Origin: Methylophilus glucosoxydans | GTDB taxonomy: Bacteria > Pseudomonadota > Gammaproteobacteria > Burkholderiales > Methylophilaceae | DNA length: 64,000 nucleotides | Reading direction: 5' to 3' | Assembly (NCBI RefSeq): GCF_042676145.1 | Contig: NZ_JBHTJW010000002.1 | Coordinates: forward strand, 1,364,001-1,428,000 | Shown here: piece by piece, positions 33,052 to 41,212 of the stretch | Numbering within the stretch: position 1 is the stretch's first letter | Layout of the letters: each line of letters opens with the position of its first letter | Notes under the pieces: model-generated | The model's database searches: none | Told to the model about the DNA's origin: nothing | What the model saw: only the letters and a program-made list of their open reading frames with translations | Position numbers and translations under genes: made by a program

Positions 33052-35013
33052 ATGTATCTAAAGCACATTCGAGCCAATAATTTTCGAGCATTTGGAGATG
33101 GTAAAAAGGCTCCTGCACTGGATTGGGCTTTAAGGCCTGGTCTTAATATTTTGGTGGGTGAAAACGATGCTGGCAAAACAACAATAGTCGATGCTATAAG
33201 GCAAATACTTCTTACTACCAGTTACGAAAACATCCGGCTCTATGAACATGATTTTCATATACATGGAACAGAACGTGCGACTAGCCTTTGGATTGAGGCT
33301 ACTTTATGTGATCTATCGAGCGAACAACAAGCTAGTGTTCTTGAATGGTTAACTCATGAGAGCGATGGATCTTGTTCACTAATTATCCACCTCAGTGCAA
33401 GGTGGATTCCTCCACAGCCAAACAAACGCGCGCGAGTTGAGTTTTCTGTACGTGCAGGGAAAGAGGGAATTGGCCAAGAAATAGGCAGCACAGTTCGTGA
33501 GCTAATCCGTGCAACCTATCTGCGACCATTAAGGGATGCTGAAGCGGAGCTGCGCCCCGGCAGACAATCCCGCTTGTCGCAAATACTTGCAGCACACAAA
33601 AATATTGATGGACAGGAAGTCAACGACTTCCAAACAGCCAATCCTAATGACGTTCCAAAGAATATTGTAGGTTTAATGGCATTTTCTCAGCACCATATTG
33701 GTGAGCATACAGTGATCAAAAGCGTTGAACAGGACATCAACCAAAACTATTTAGAAGAGTTTTCATTTGAGAGTGAAAAGTTGCAGTCTCGGATTCGTAT
33801 CACTCCAGATTTATCACTGACACCAATCTTGGAAAAATTTGAATTAGCTTTGTTGCCAGGAGGTGATGTGGATCCAAATGCCAGATGTGCTCGCGGGTTG
33901 GGATATAACAATGCGTTATTTATGGCAACTGAACTAGTTTTGCTGAGAGAAGGTGATGATCTTGCGCTGTTATTAATTGAAGAGCCTGAAGCTCATTTGC
34001 ACCCGCAATTGCAATATAGAGTAATGGACTTGCTTGAAAATCACTCTAAAACCAAAGAAACTGATGAAAGACAAGTACAAGTAGTGATGACTACTCACAG
34101 CCCATCATTAGTTTCCCATACAGACATAGAGAACATGACCTTAGTGCATAAGGCTCAGACCTTCCCGTTATCCGCTGGCAATACTAAACTGAAAAAAACT
34201 GACTACTCATTCTTACGTAGATTTATAGAAGCGACGAAAGCCAATCTCTTCTTTGCAAGAGGGGTCATGATGGTGGAAGGTCCGGCTGAAGCTATCCTAC
34301 TTCCAACCTTAGCAGAAGTCTGTGATCGCTCATTGTCCAAACATGGTGTTTCACTGGTAAATGTAGGTCATACGGGGCTTTTTCACTATGCTCGAATTTT
34401 GCAGGTTGAAGGTGCTGGACCAGAGCTAAAAATTCCTGTGGTCTGCTTAACTGATCGAGATATTGTTCCTGAATCGGCTAAAACATTTGTTTCTGCCCCC
34501 GGGGAAGGAAAGAAACGTTTCACTTCTGATTATAACGAAGAAGAGCTTGCAAAGTTTTTACTAGACAAGAGTAATCGGGCGCAGGGAGGCAGCACTATCG
34601 TGTGTATTTCCGACAAATGGACGCTTGAATATGATCTCGCTTATTTTGGGTGCGCAAAACTCATGTATTACGCCATCCAGCTCGGAAGGAAAGCTAAAAC
34701 TAAAGGTGAAAGGTTAGAGGATGCTGATGAAACTAAAGCCAAGGAAGCAGCAAAAGAATCTTGGGAGGAATTAGAAACCAAAGGTTTGACTGAGGAGGAG
34801 TTGGCAAATCAAATCTTCAAGCCTCTGTACAATAAAGAAGCTTCGAAGGCAATCGTAGCCCAATATGCTGCAGAGCTTTTGTTGTCTGGTGAGTTTGGTT
34901 CTGGTGATGAACTTTTCAATCGCCTTCCGCCGTATCTAAAAAAGGCATTCATACATCTAACCGGGGATAAAAGTAAACCAGCAACAAAAACCGAGACAAC
35001 GGCGGTGAATTAA
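33052..35013 (+). CDS. OLD-family ATP-dependent nuclease (Gabija GajA-like)
   Basis: A 653-residue protein. An SMC/ABC-like ATPase domain has Walker A G36-ENDAG-K42-TT and the Walker B region LLIEEPEAHLHPQLQYRVMD, followed by MTTHSPSLV. A TOPRIM nuclease domain follows: MMVEGPAEAILLPTLAE (catalytic Glu), VNVGHTG and CLTDRDIV (acidic metal site). This is the OLD class-2 or GajA architecture. In Gabija, GajA is a sequence-specific DNA nickase held off by nucleotides and released when phage replication depletes them. The UvrD-like helicase begins 3 bases after its stop, as in gajAB. At 653 residues it is longer than well-studied GajA (about 580). Confidence 0.82.
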   Translation: MYLKHIRANNFRAFGDGKKAPALDWALRPGLNILVGENDAGKTTIVDAIRQILLTTSYENIRLYEHDFHIHGTERATSLWIEATLCDLSSEQQASVLEWLTHESDGSCSLIIHLSARWIPPQPNKRARVEFSVRAGKEGIGQEIGSTVRELIRATYLRPLRDAEAELRPGRQSRLSQILAAHKNIDGQEVNDFQTANPNDVPKNIVGLMAFSQHHIGEHTVIKSVEQDINQNYLEEFSFESEKLQSRIRITPDLSLTPILEKFELALLPGGDVDPNARCARGLGYNNALFMATELVLLREGDDLALLLIEEPEAHLHPQLQYRVMDLLENHSKTKETDERQVQVVMTTHSPSLVSHTDIENMTLVHKAQTFPLSAGNTKLKKTDYSFLRRFIEATKANLFFARGVMMVEGPAEAILLPTLAEVCDRSLSKHGVSLVNVGHTGLFHYARILQVEGAGPELKIPVVCLTDRDIVPESAKTFVSAPGEGKKRFTSDYNEEELAKFLLDKSNRAQGGSTIVCISDKWTLEYDLAYFGCAKLMYYAIQLGRKAKTKGERLEDADETKAKEAAKESWEELETKGLTEEELANQIFKPLYNKEASKAIVAQYAAELLLSGEFGSGDELFNRLPPYLKKAFIHLTGDKSKPATKTETTAVN

Positions 35014-35016
35014 ATT

Positions 35017-36930
35017 ATGTCAGTTATTGATTTAAACACTGCTGATCTTTTGTGGTTAAAGGAAGTCAGTCCAGATTTGGACTTTAGCGATACTGAGAGA
35101 CAAGAAGCTATTCTAGAAACAACTTCACGGGACTTCAATGCCGTCCCAGGAAGTGGTAAAACATCACTGCTTGCAGCAAAACTTTTACTAATTGCAAGAA
35201 AATGGAATCAGCAGAAGAAGGGGCTCTGCGTACTCAGTCATACAAACGTTGCTCGAGAAGAAATCACTAGGCGTTTAAAATTAAATGCCGACGGCCAAAA
35301 ACTTTTAACCTACCCACATTATATCGGGACGATTCACGGCTTTGTGAACCAATATATAGCTTTACCGGCACTCCGAAGTGCGGGCATCAAAGTTGAGATT
35401 ATTGATGACGATGCATTTGCAAAAAAAGCGCAGAAACTTCTTCAGCAATACAAATTTAAGACACTACGGGGTTGGCTAAAATACCAGGAAAATGCAGACG
35501 AATTAATCAATACACTCTACTTTAAAGGTAGTGAATTGGAAATATCGACCGAAAGTGGAACTCTGACCAACGCTACCACTCCATCTGGGAAACAAGTACG
35601 AGAACTGAAATATTCACTTTTAGACGCAGGAATCTTTCGGCACCGAGATATGTTTGCCTTTGCTGAGAGCGCTTTAAAAAGTAACCCGAATCTTCTGGAC
35701 GTAATTTTCCGACGTTTTCCACTAGTATTTATTGATGAGATGCAAGATACCTCCTGGGCACAGGAAAGTATTCTAAATAGCATCTTTGAAAACAAATCCA
35801 CTGTTCAACGATTTGGAGATATTGATCAGAAAATCCTCACGGACGATGAAGGCATTGTTAATTGCACATTCCCCCGGGCAGGTCATAAAGTAATTAGTAC
35901 TAGTAAACGATTTGGCAACAAAATTGCTGAAGCAGTAGCCAGTGTTCGCTTATCCCAGCTTCCTGTGATTGGAGAAGCAAATCAAGAAATGCCGCCAGTA
36001 TTATTGCTATATAAGACTGCTGACGTTGAGAAAGTGCTAACCAAATTTGGTCAGTTAGTAATTGATCGTTTTACTGACCTAGAGTTGGAGAAAAAATCAG
36101 TCCGTGGCATGTGCACGCGTAAAGTCGGAAGTGGAGACGTGGTTCCTGGACGACACTTAGGTGATTACTGGCCCGCGTTTGCGCAAACTCAGACGGGGGC
36201 AACTAATTCAAATGATAATTTCTGGCAGGCTCTCTTGCCCCCACCTAACCACAATAATGAATCTATTCTTTTCGGAAGGGTAGCTCAAGTTCGACGAGCA
36301 ATATTGCTAATCATGCGGGAAGCCGGCTCTCCAATCGTTGAGAGCATCAGAGATAGTAATGCTTTAATAAAGGCAGTCACTGAGCAAACTGGAACTGCAT
36401 TACCCATACATCTATTAGTTCAAGATCTTATACTAAAACCTGATTTATATGCCACTCCTGCAGCGCGCGATGTTTTGATAGATTACATTTATACGCGTTT
36501 AAAATCTTATCTTCCAACGGGAACTCTGCTTCAATCCTTCAAAAATCTGTCCACATTTGATCAGGCCTTTTTCTTGTTAAACCCAGCACAACTTCCAAAT
36601 CTTTGTGCAGTTTCTCATATGGGTCGAGATATAAATTACACAATAGGGACAGTGGCAAGCATGAAGGGTGAAACCCACATTGCCTCGTTAGTAATGGAAT
36701 CTTATGGTGGTAATAGTAAGAAGTTTGATTTGGAAATGGCACTTCCATATGTTGCAGGGATTAAGAAAAATCCAGCTAGCCTTAGTAAATTGCAGCGAGG
36801 TCAACTCAGGAATTTGTATGTTGCAATGTCTCGCCCAACGCACTTTCTCTGTCTTGCAGTGAATGAGACACGTATAGCCCCACAAACCTTGAGTGCTTTA
36901 ATTGAAAAAGGGTGGGTAGTAGAGCAATAA
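35017..36930 (+). CDS. UvrD-family helicase (Gabija GajB-like)
   Basis: A 637-residue SF1 helicase. Visible motifs are Q-motif-like ERQEAILET, Walker A AVPGSGK48TS, motif Ia VLSHTNVAREEI, IGTIHGFV, Walker B FIDEMQDTS, GDIDQKI and motif VI RNLYVAMSRPTHFL. It pairs with the OLD nuclease 3 bases upstream in one operon. In Gabija, GajB is stimulated by DNA ends produced by GajA and helps consume nucleotides and destroy phage DNA. The inference that this pair is anti-phage rests on gene pairing and order. No accessory gene follows on the same strand. Confidence 0.82.
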   Translation: MSVIDLNTADLLWLKEVSPDLDFSDTERQEAILETTSRDFNAVPGSGKTSLLAAKLLLIARKWNQQKKGLCVLSHTNVAREEITRRLKLNADGQKLLTYPHYIGTIHGFVNQYIALPALRSAGIKVEIIDDDAFAKKAQKLLQQYKFKTLRGWLKYQENADELINTLYFKGSELEISTESGTLTNATTPSGKQVRELKYSLLDAGIFRHRDMFAFAESALKSNPNLLDVIFRRFPLVFIDEMQDTSWAQESILNSIFENKSTVQRFGDIDQKILTDDEGIVNCTFPRAGHKVISTSKRFGNKIAEAVASVRLSQLPVIGEANQEMPPVLLLYKTADVEKVLTKFGQLVIDRFTDLELEKKSVRGMCTRKVGSGDVVPGRHLGDYWPAFAQTQTGATNSNDNFWQALLPPPNHNNESILFGRVAQVRRAILLIMREAGSPIVESIRDSNALIKAVTEQTGTALPIHLLVQDLILKPDLYATPAARDVLIDYIYTRLKSYLPTGTLLQSFKNLSTFDQAFFLLNPAQLPNLCAVSHMGRDINYTIGTVASMKGETHIASLVMESYGGNSKKFDLEMALPYVAGIKKNPASLSKLQRGQLRNLYVAMSRPTHFLCLAVNETRIAPQTLSALIEKGWVVEQ

Positions 36931-37310
36931 GCCGACAGGATGGTTTAACAAAATCACTATGGCTTCAACAACAACGTGAGGTAAGAAGCTTTATGCGATG
37001 CTCAATAACCTCACTATTGGCTATTTATGAATATCAAGTTCACGCTTAACTTTTTGCTAACGAGCAATGGGCAGAATGACCAAACTGAGGATAACCGGTA
37101 GCTGTTTTTGTGGGTATTCTGCAGAATCTACAAGCCGGTTAATTCGCTTCTGAATTCACCTTCAATGCCACGAGCGTGTAGGAGTTGTTGTTTTTAAAAC
37201 CCTCATTGAGGGCTTTATTATTCTCTAAAATGTTATAACTCACAGAAAATCACGGGTTTATCGAGGGGGCTGATTTAACCTAGTTTCGACTTTGTGTTTA
37301 ACCACAAGTC
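36931..37310. other. Intergenic region between helicase and island thyA
   Basis: About 380 bases between convergent genes, without a recognised ORF. A short hairpin CCCTCA-T-TGAGGG at 37200-37212 is followed by CTTTATTATT and may act as a weak terminator for the helicase transcript. Nothing else was recognised. Confidence 0.4.
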
Positions 37311-38162
37311 TTAGACAGAGAAAGGATACGAAATTGGGTCATGGTATTGGTATCCAATAACTTCGAAATCATCTACTGTTACCCATGTTTCCAGGTCTTC
37401 TAAAGTTTTTATATTTGGATTTATTTTTAGTGTTGGGGAGTCAAATGGTTCACGTTTTAATTGTACATTTTGCATTAGATCTAATTGATCTTCATATATG
37501 TGTGCATTAACGATTTTATGATAGGCCTTACCGGGCTTGTGGCCAGTGATTTGAGCCATAATTGCTAAGAAAAAATATACCTGAACCATGTTGAAATTCA
37601 GTCCTAATGGAACATCGCAGCTTCTTTGAGTGCTATTGAGGTACAGTGTGTCTCCAAGTAACGAGAAGTGATGACTATACATACATGGGCGCAAACAACC
37701 CATATGAAAAGCTCCTGGATGATAAAAAGTATAGATTTCACCGCGATCATCTAAACCAGCTCTTAAGTCGTTGTATATCTTTCTAAGGAGGTCTATGCTA
37801 CCGCCGTCTGGTTTAGGGAAATTCCGTCCTATTTTTCCGTAAATAAATCCACAATCATCCTCTCCTTTTCTGAAAGGTGAGGAAAGCCAAGCACTATTCT
37901 CATTAGCGTTTGCATCCCATGTTTTCGTACCGATGGCTCTAAACTGCGCAGCATTGTCATAGCCGCGAATATAGCCGAGCATTTCAGCAATTGCGGATTT
38001 GTAATAGCTTTTTCGAGTGGTTATTAAAGGAAACTTTCCTTCATCAACGTCATAAGTTAAGTCCGCATTAATTAATGTAAGGCATCTTTTGCCTGTACGT
38101 TCATTTTGCACCCAAACCCCATTGTCAATAATATTTTTTGCCAAGTCTAAATATTGCTTCAT
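37311..38162 (-). CDS. thyA: Island-borne thymidylate synthase (replacement ThyA)
   Basis: A 283-residue complete enzyme, ATG 38162 with AAGG upstream. ThyA motifs are ERTGKRCLTL (phosphate loop, R-T-G), FPLITTRKSYYK, the catalytic Cys160 in LRPCMYSHH, STQRSCDVPLGLNFNM (dUMP phosphate Arg plus Asn) and NAHIYEDQ. It is clearly diverged from the disrupted chromosomal copy (RTGTGT; PPCHAFFQF) and longer by about 19 residues, so it is not a duplicate of it. It stands at the right end of the island, pointing inwards, and should restore dTMP synthesis after insertion destroys the host gene. At the codons that match the insertion site it reads VPLG rather than IFLG, with different bases. Confidence 0.92.
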   Translation of the reverse strand: MKQYLDLAKNIIDNGVWVQNERTGKRCLTLINADLTYDVDEGKFPLITTRKSYYKSAIAEMLGYIRGYDNAAQFRAIGTKTWDANANENSAWLSSPFRKGEDDCGFIYGKIGRNFPKPDGGSIDLLRKIYNDLRAGLDDRGEIYTFYHPGAFHMGCLRPCMYSHHFSLLGDTLYLNSTQRSCDVPLGLNFNMVQVYFFLAIMAQITGHKPGKAYHKIVNAHIYEDQLDLMQNVQLKREPFDSPTLKINPNIKTLEDLETWVTVDDFEVIGYQYHDPISYPFSV

Positions 38163-38221
38163 TTGAAAACCTTAAGGGGAAGTTGCTGATTTAAATTAAG
38201 AGGCCTATCGCCAGGTTGATC

Positions 38222-38227
38222 ATTATA
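38222..38227 (-). promoter_or_regulatory. Putative -10 box of island thyA
   Basis: On the minus strand TATAAT lies about 60 bases before the ATG of the island thyA. A weak AATGTT sits 17 bases upstream. The promoter is inside the island, so the replacement enzyme would be expressed wherever the element lands. Confidence 0.4.
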
Positions 38228-38309
38228 CCAACTCTGGAATTCTCAACATTTACGGCAGAAATTATAGAATCATTATTTCAAATTTGAATAGGAATTATAA
38301 GAGTCTATG

Positions 38310-38402
38310 TTTTGTACAATTTTTATATATTTTGTACAATGATAGTCTGATGAGTTGGTATTGATATGTGTATGTAATGAACACATTCATGGTGGTTAGA
38401 AT
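38310..38402. repeat. Right end of island: repeats and inverted motif
   Basis: TTTTGTACAAT occurs twice, at 38310-38320 and 38330-38340, exactly 20 bases (two helical turns) apart. A related TTTTGTACATT lies at the left end (1198-1208). TATGTAATGAACA at 38371-38383 pairs as an inverted repeat with 1201-1213. Together they look like recombinase or accessory-protein binding sites before the thyA junction at about 38402. Confidence 0.55.
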
Positions 38403-38687
38403 TTCCTCGGCGTGCCGTTTAACATTGCCTCATATGCTTTGTTGACCATGATGGTCGCGCAGGTGTGTGATTTGCAGCTGGGGGATTTTGTGCATACGCT
38501 GGGCGATGCCCACATATACAGCAACCATATGGAGCAAGTCAAAGAGCAGCTTGCACGCACACCACGTGCCTTGCCTAACATGCGCATTAACCCGGCAGTT
38601 AATGATATTTTTGCCTTTAAGTTTGAAGATTTCACATTGGAAAACTACGATCCTTATCCTGCTATCAAGGCGCCAGTTGCGGTCTAA
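38403..38687 (+). pseudogene. thyA: Thymidylate synthase, 3' fragment beyond the island
   Basis: The frame TTC-CTC-GGC-GTG-CCG-TTT-AAC (F-L-G-V-P-F-N) resumes ThyA exactly where the 5' fragment stops. The 94 residues include LYSNHMEQ-type AHIYSNHMEQ and the strictly conserved C-terminus IKAPVAV. The catalytic Cys and N-terminus are missing. The GTG at 38412 could serve as a start codon, but the product would lack the active site. The fragment proves that the insertion split a formerly intact gene and did not delete its tail. Confidence 0.92.
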
Positions 38688-38861
38688 AGAGGCTGGTGAA
38701 GGGCGTGAAATGGTTGATTTAAACCATTTTGTTAATAAGGTGTAATATTTGCAAAACCCCTGTTTGTTTTTGATATCCTTTGCATCGTTGTGAATGTGTC
38801 AAGATGCGTCCCTAGCGCAGTCTTGCACGATGAGTTCATGACTTAATCTTAGGAGATCATT

Positions 38862-39389
38862 ATGCAAATCAAAGCGTCATTCATCATTGCCGCTGTATGC
38901 GGTGTATTGTCAGCGCCAGCATTCGCTGACCATGAAACTATCAAACCAAAAGCCTACGACAGCCTGGGTAAGTGCGTAAAAGCGGCCTTGTCTGTGCATG
39001 ATGGCAAAATTGTAAAAGTCGAAGCCAAATCTGAGCGCAAGCAATTGGTATACGAGTTTGATGTGCAGTCCAAAGACGGCACTGCTTGGGATATCGAGTG
39101 TAGCGCCAAAACAGGTAAAGTCACAGAAGTAGAGCAAGAAGTGACCGCGGATGACGAGAAATTCAAAGCCTTGGCTAAAGTTTCAGAAGCCGATGCCAAA
39201 GCCACAGCTCTGGCGGCGCATGCCGGTAAAGTGGTTGAAGTGGAGTATGAGCTTGAACCAGATGGCAAAGCCTCTTACGAATTTGATATCCTCGAAGCAG
39301 ACAACGAAGAAGTCAAAGTTGAAGTTGATGCGACAACCGGTAAGATTGTGGAAACCAGCTACGAAGTGTACCAAATCGGTCAAGAGTAA
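38862..39389 (+). CDS. Secreted PepSY-domain protein
   Basis: A 175-residue protein. The signal peptide is residues 1-22 (ending APAFA). Two PepSY-like repeats follow: KIVKVEAKSERKQLVYEFDV ... GKVTEVEQEV and GKVVEVEYELEPDGKASYEF ... GKIVETSYEV, each ending in the D-x-x-T-G-K-I/V-x-E turn. PepSY domains often inhibit peptidases or bind ions in the envelope. The ATG at 38862 has AGGAGAT. It is a single gene with its own strong terminator; the exact partner is unknown. Confidence 0.8.
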   Translation: MQIKASFIIAAVCGVLSAPAFADHETIKPKAYDSLGKCVKAALSVHDGKIVKVEAKSERKQLVYEFDVQSKDGTAWDIECSAKTGKVTEVEQEVTADDEKFKALAKVSEADAKATALAAHAGKVVEVEYELEPDGKASYEFDILEADNEEVKVEVDATTGKIVETSYEVYQIGQE

Positions 39390-39758
39390 TTGGGTTGTGT
39401 CTGTCTCTCCGTGAGGCAGATCCAGTCTCAAAGGCAGAATAAAAAAGGCAGCGCAATTGCGTTGCCTTTTTTATTCTGACTAAGATCAATATGCAAGTTT
39501 GGGAGTGTCTACCCCGATACCGGCGGATATGCAGTCTGCTGGTATCGGTCCTAGTGATAGCTCACTCCCGGCTTGAACTTAGCATTTCTCATGCCAACTC
39601 TATAAATTCAATTTAACTCAATGTTTTAAAAATCTATTTTTAAAGTAAATAGGATTTTTTCCCGAAAATTTGGTGGTTATTAATAGCCGATTTTCGCCTT
39701 TGTTTGGTTCCTTTCAACCAATTTGGTGCGTGGCTGATTGCTTAGTGTGCGTTTTTGT
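39390..39758. other. Intergenic region after PepSY gene
   Basis: Contains the terminator at 39441-39473 and then about 280 AT-rich bases up to the end of the MocR-like gene. No ORF or RNA gene was recognised. Confidence 0.4.
39441..39473 (+). terminator. Rho-independent terminator after PepSY gene
   Basis: A long near-perfect hairpin, AAAAAAGGCAGCGCAA paired with TTGCGTTGCCTTTTTT, with a central mismatch. It has A and T tracts on both sides, so it can work in both directions between convergent transcripts. Confidence 0.9.
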
Positions 39759-40919
39759 TTAAGCCATGGTGCGATGTATTGTGGTCACCAGTTTTTTATA
39801 CTCACCGCGTTTAATCAGGTCACTTTGCGCCAGCATATTCAAGAGCAGCGGAGATTGTGAATGGGCATCCATTTCATTCAAGAACTTGTCTGTGAATCCT
39901 AGATTGCTCGCCACATAGCAAATGTTGAACATCTCGCAAAAGGTACCATACAGGCTGCCGAGTAGCAGGCTGCGTGCGTACTTTGCTGCTAGTGGCGGTT
40001 GATGCTCAAGGCCCAGGGGGAGGCGGCTACGCTGGTCATCAATGAGCAGCAGGCCATAATCGGACAATTTTTGTGCAATCAGGGTGTGTTCGGCTTCCAG
40101 GTGGTCTGGTGACACAATCTTGCTGCTATCACACCACACTGCGGATACCGGAAAATTGATGCAGTATTTTTCAACCTGATCAATAAACTGCTGAGTCTGG
40201 TTACATGCCATTTCAGGCAGTTTCATGACTGGAATACCGTGCTTTTTCAACGCGCGCTCCAACCCGGTCCCGACTTCGGCATCAATTAATACATAACCAT
40301 GGGCTGCATCCAGATTGCAGAGGATCGCCTGTTGCAGGCCATGCCGCGCGCCACAGGCAATATGTTCCGGCGGCACCAGATAGCGCCGTTCATGTGCTAG
40401 CAAATTTGCCAGCAAATGCTTGAGATGATGCAAGCCCGTGACATCGTAATCTGCTTGCCGCAATTTGTGCAGATGCAATGCTGCCCGGCGCAGATGATGA
40501 ATACTACTTTTTTGGATCAGGCTTTCTATGTTGCTGGTTTCGGTGAGTGGTGCGGGAGATGGCTGGCTCTGGCCCGCCATCACTTTGTCTGCTGAGCTGG
40601 CACGCTTGGTGGTCTCGGCCACAAAAGTGCCGCGCTTGGGTTGAGTGTAGATCAGTCCTTGTGCAGAAAGCTCTTCGTACACGCGTGAAACCGTTTTTCG
40701 GTTGATCCCCAGGCGTTGCGCAATATCGCGTGAGCTGGGCAAGGGACTACCGCCTAACCAGTCACCTGCTTCTATCATAGACCTGAAGTGATCTATGAGT
40801 TGCTGATGTATGGAGGAAGGGGAATCCTTATCTAATACCAGTGAGTAATACCAGGGTCTCAGCACGTCTGCGTTTGCCTTATGTTCAAGAAAAGGGTGCC
40901 TGCACATCACATTGGGCAC
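39759..40919 (-). CDS. MocR-like GntR regulator with degenerate PLP domain
   Basis: A 386-residue protein. The N-terminal GntR winged HTH is clear (IHQQLIDHFRSMIEAGDWLG, PLPSSRDIAQRLGINRKTVSRVYEELSAQGLIY). The rest resembles the aminotransferase-like domain of MocR proteins (IACGARHGLQQAI; LLLIDDQRSRLPLG), but is shorter than the usual ~450-500, and the S-x-S-K-T PLP-lysine segment reads LLLGSLYGTFCEMF, so the lysine is missing. It probably no longer binds PLP. GTG 40919 is the longest start; later starts are possible. It is divergent from xoxF, 290 bases away, and could regulate it; that is inference. Confidence 0.72.
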   Translation of the reverse strand: MPNVMCRHPFLEHKANADVLRPWYYSLVLDKDSPSSIHQQLIDHFRSMIEAGDWLGGSPLPSSRDIAQRLGINRKTVSRVYEELSAQGLIYTQPKRGTFVAETTKRASSADKVMAGQSQPSPAPLTETSNIESLIQKSSIHHLRRAALHLHKLRQADYDVTGLHHLKHLLANLLAHERRYLVPPEHIACGARHGLQQAILCNLDAAHGYVLIDAEVGTGLERALKKHGIPVMKLPEMACNQTQQFIDQVEKYCINFPVSAVWCDSSKIVSPDHLEAEHTLIAQKLSDYGLLLIDDQRSRLPLGLEHQPPLAAKYARSLLLGSLYGTFCEMFNICYVASNLGFTDKFLNEMDAHSQSPLLLNMLAQSDLIKRGEYKKLVTTIHRTMA

Positions 40920-41212
40920 GCTTACCTGAAGGGCACACTAGGACATGGCCTTCCGTTACCAGATGATACAAAAAAAAAGCAATTCAATAAAGTTTTCGGA
41001 AAAATTCCCGCTCTGGCCCATGAATAAAACCTCAAACTGGCTGGCTGTCATGGGCGGTTATTTATATTACAGTTACAAGCGCTTAATAAAGTGACATATA
41101 TCCGTTACAGGATGTTTCAGCTCTGGAAATCCTAGTGCCAGTGGCAACTTAAGCACCGCGCAATTGATGTTAACAATTGCTACCTTGTGATTATCTCGGA
41201 GATATAACTATC

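Larger units (their letters stand above)
1180..38402. mobile_element. Genomic island inserted in thyA, with its own thymidylate synthase
   Basis: The island separates the two halves of thyA between the Ile170 and Phe/Leu-Gly codons. The flanks share an imperfect TTTYCT core (left ATTTTTCT at 1172-1179, right AATTTCCT at 38400-38407), so the exact crossover is uncertain by a few bases. The left end has a four-gene recombinase operon and the right end a complete foreign-looking thyA. Inverted TATGTAATGWACA motifs lie near both ends. Cargo is heavy-metal resistance, an eptA-like gene and phage-defence-like genes. No conjugation or replication genes are seen, so spread would rely on the recombinases or on other vehicles. 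The family name is not known to me; the Tn554 and mobile-trio comparison is by analogy. Confidence 0.88.
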
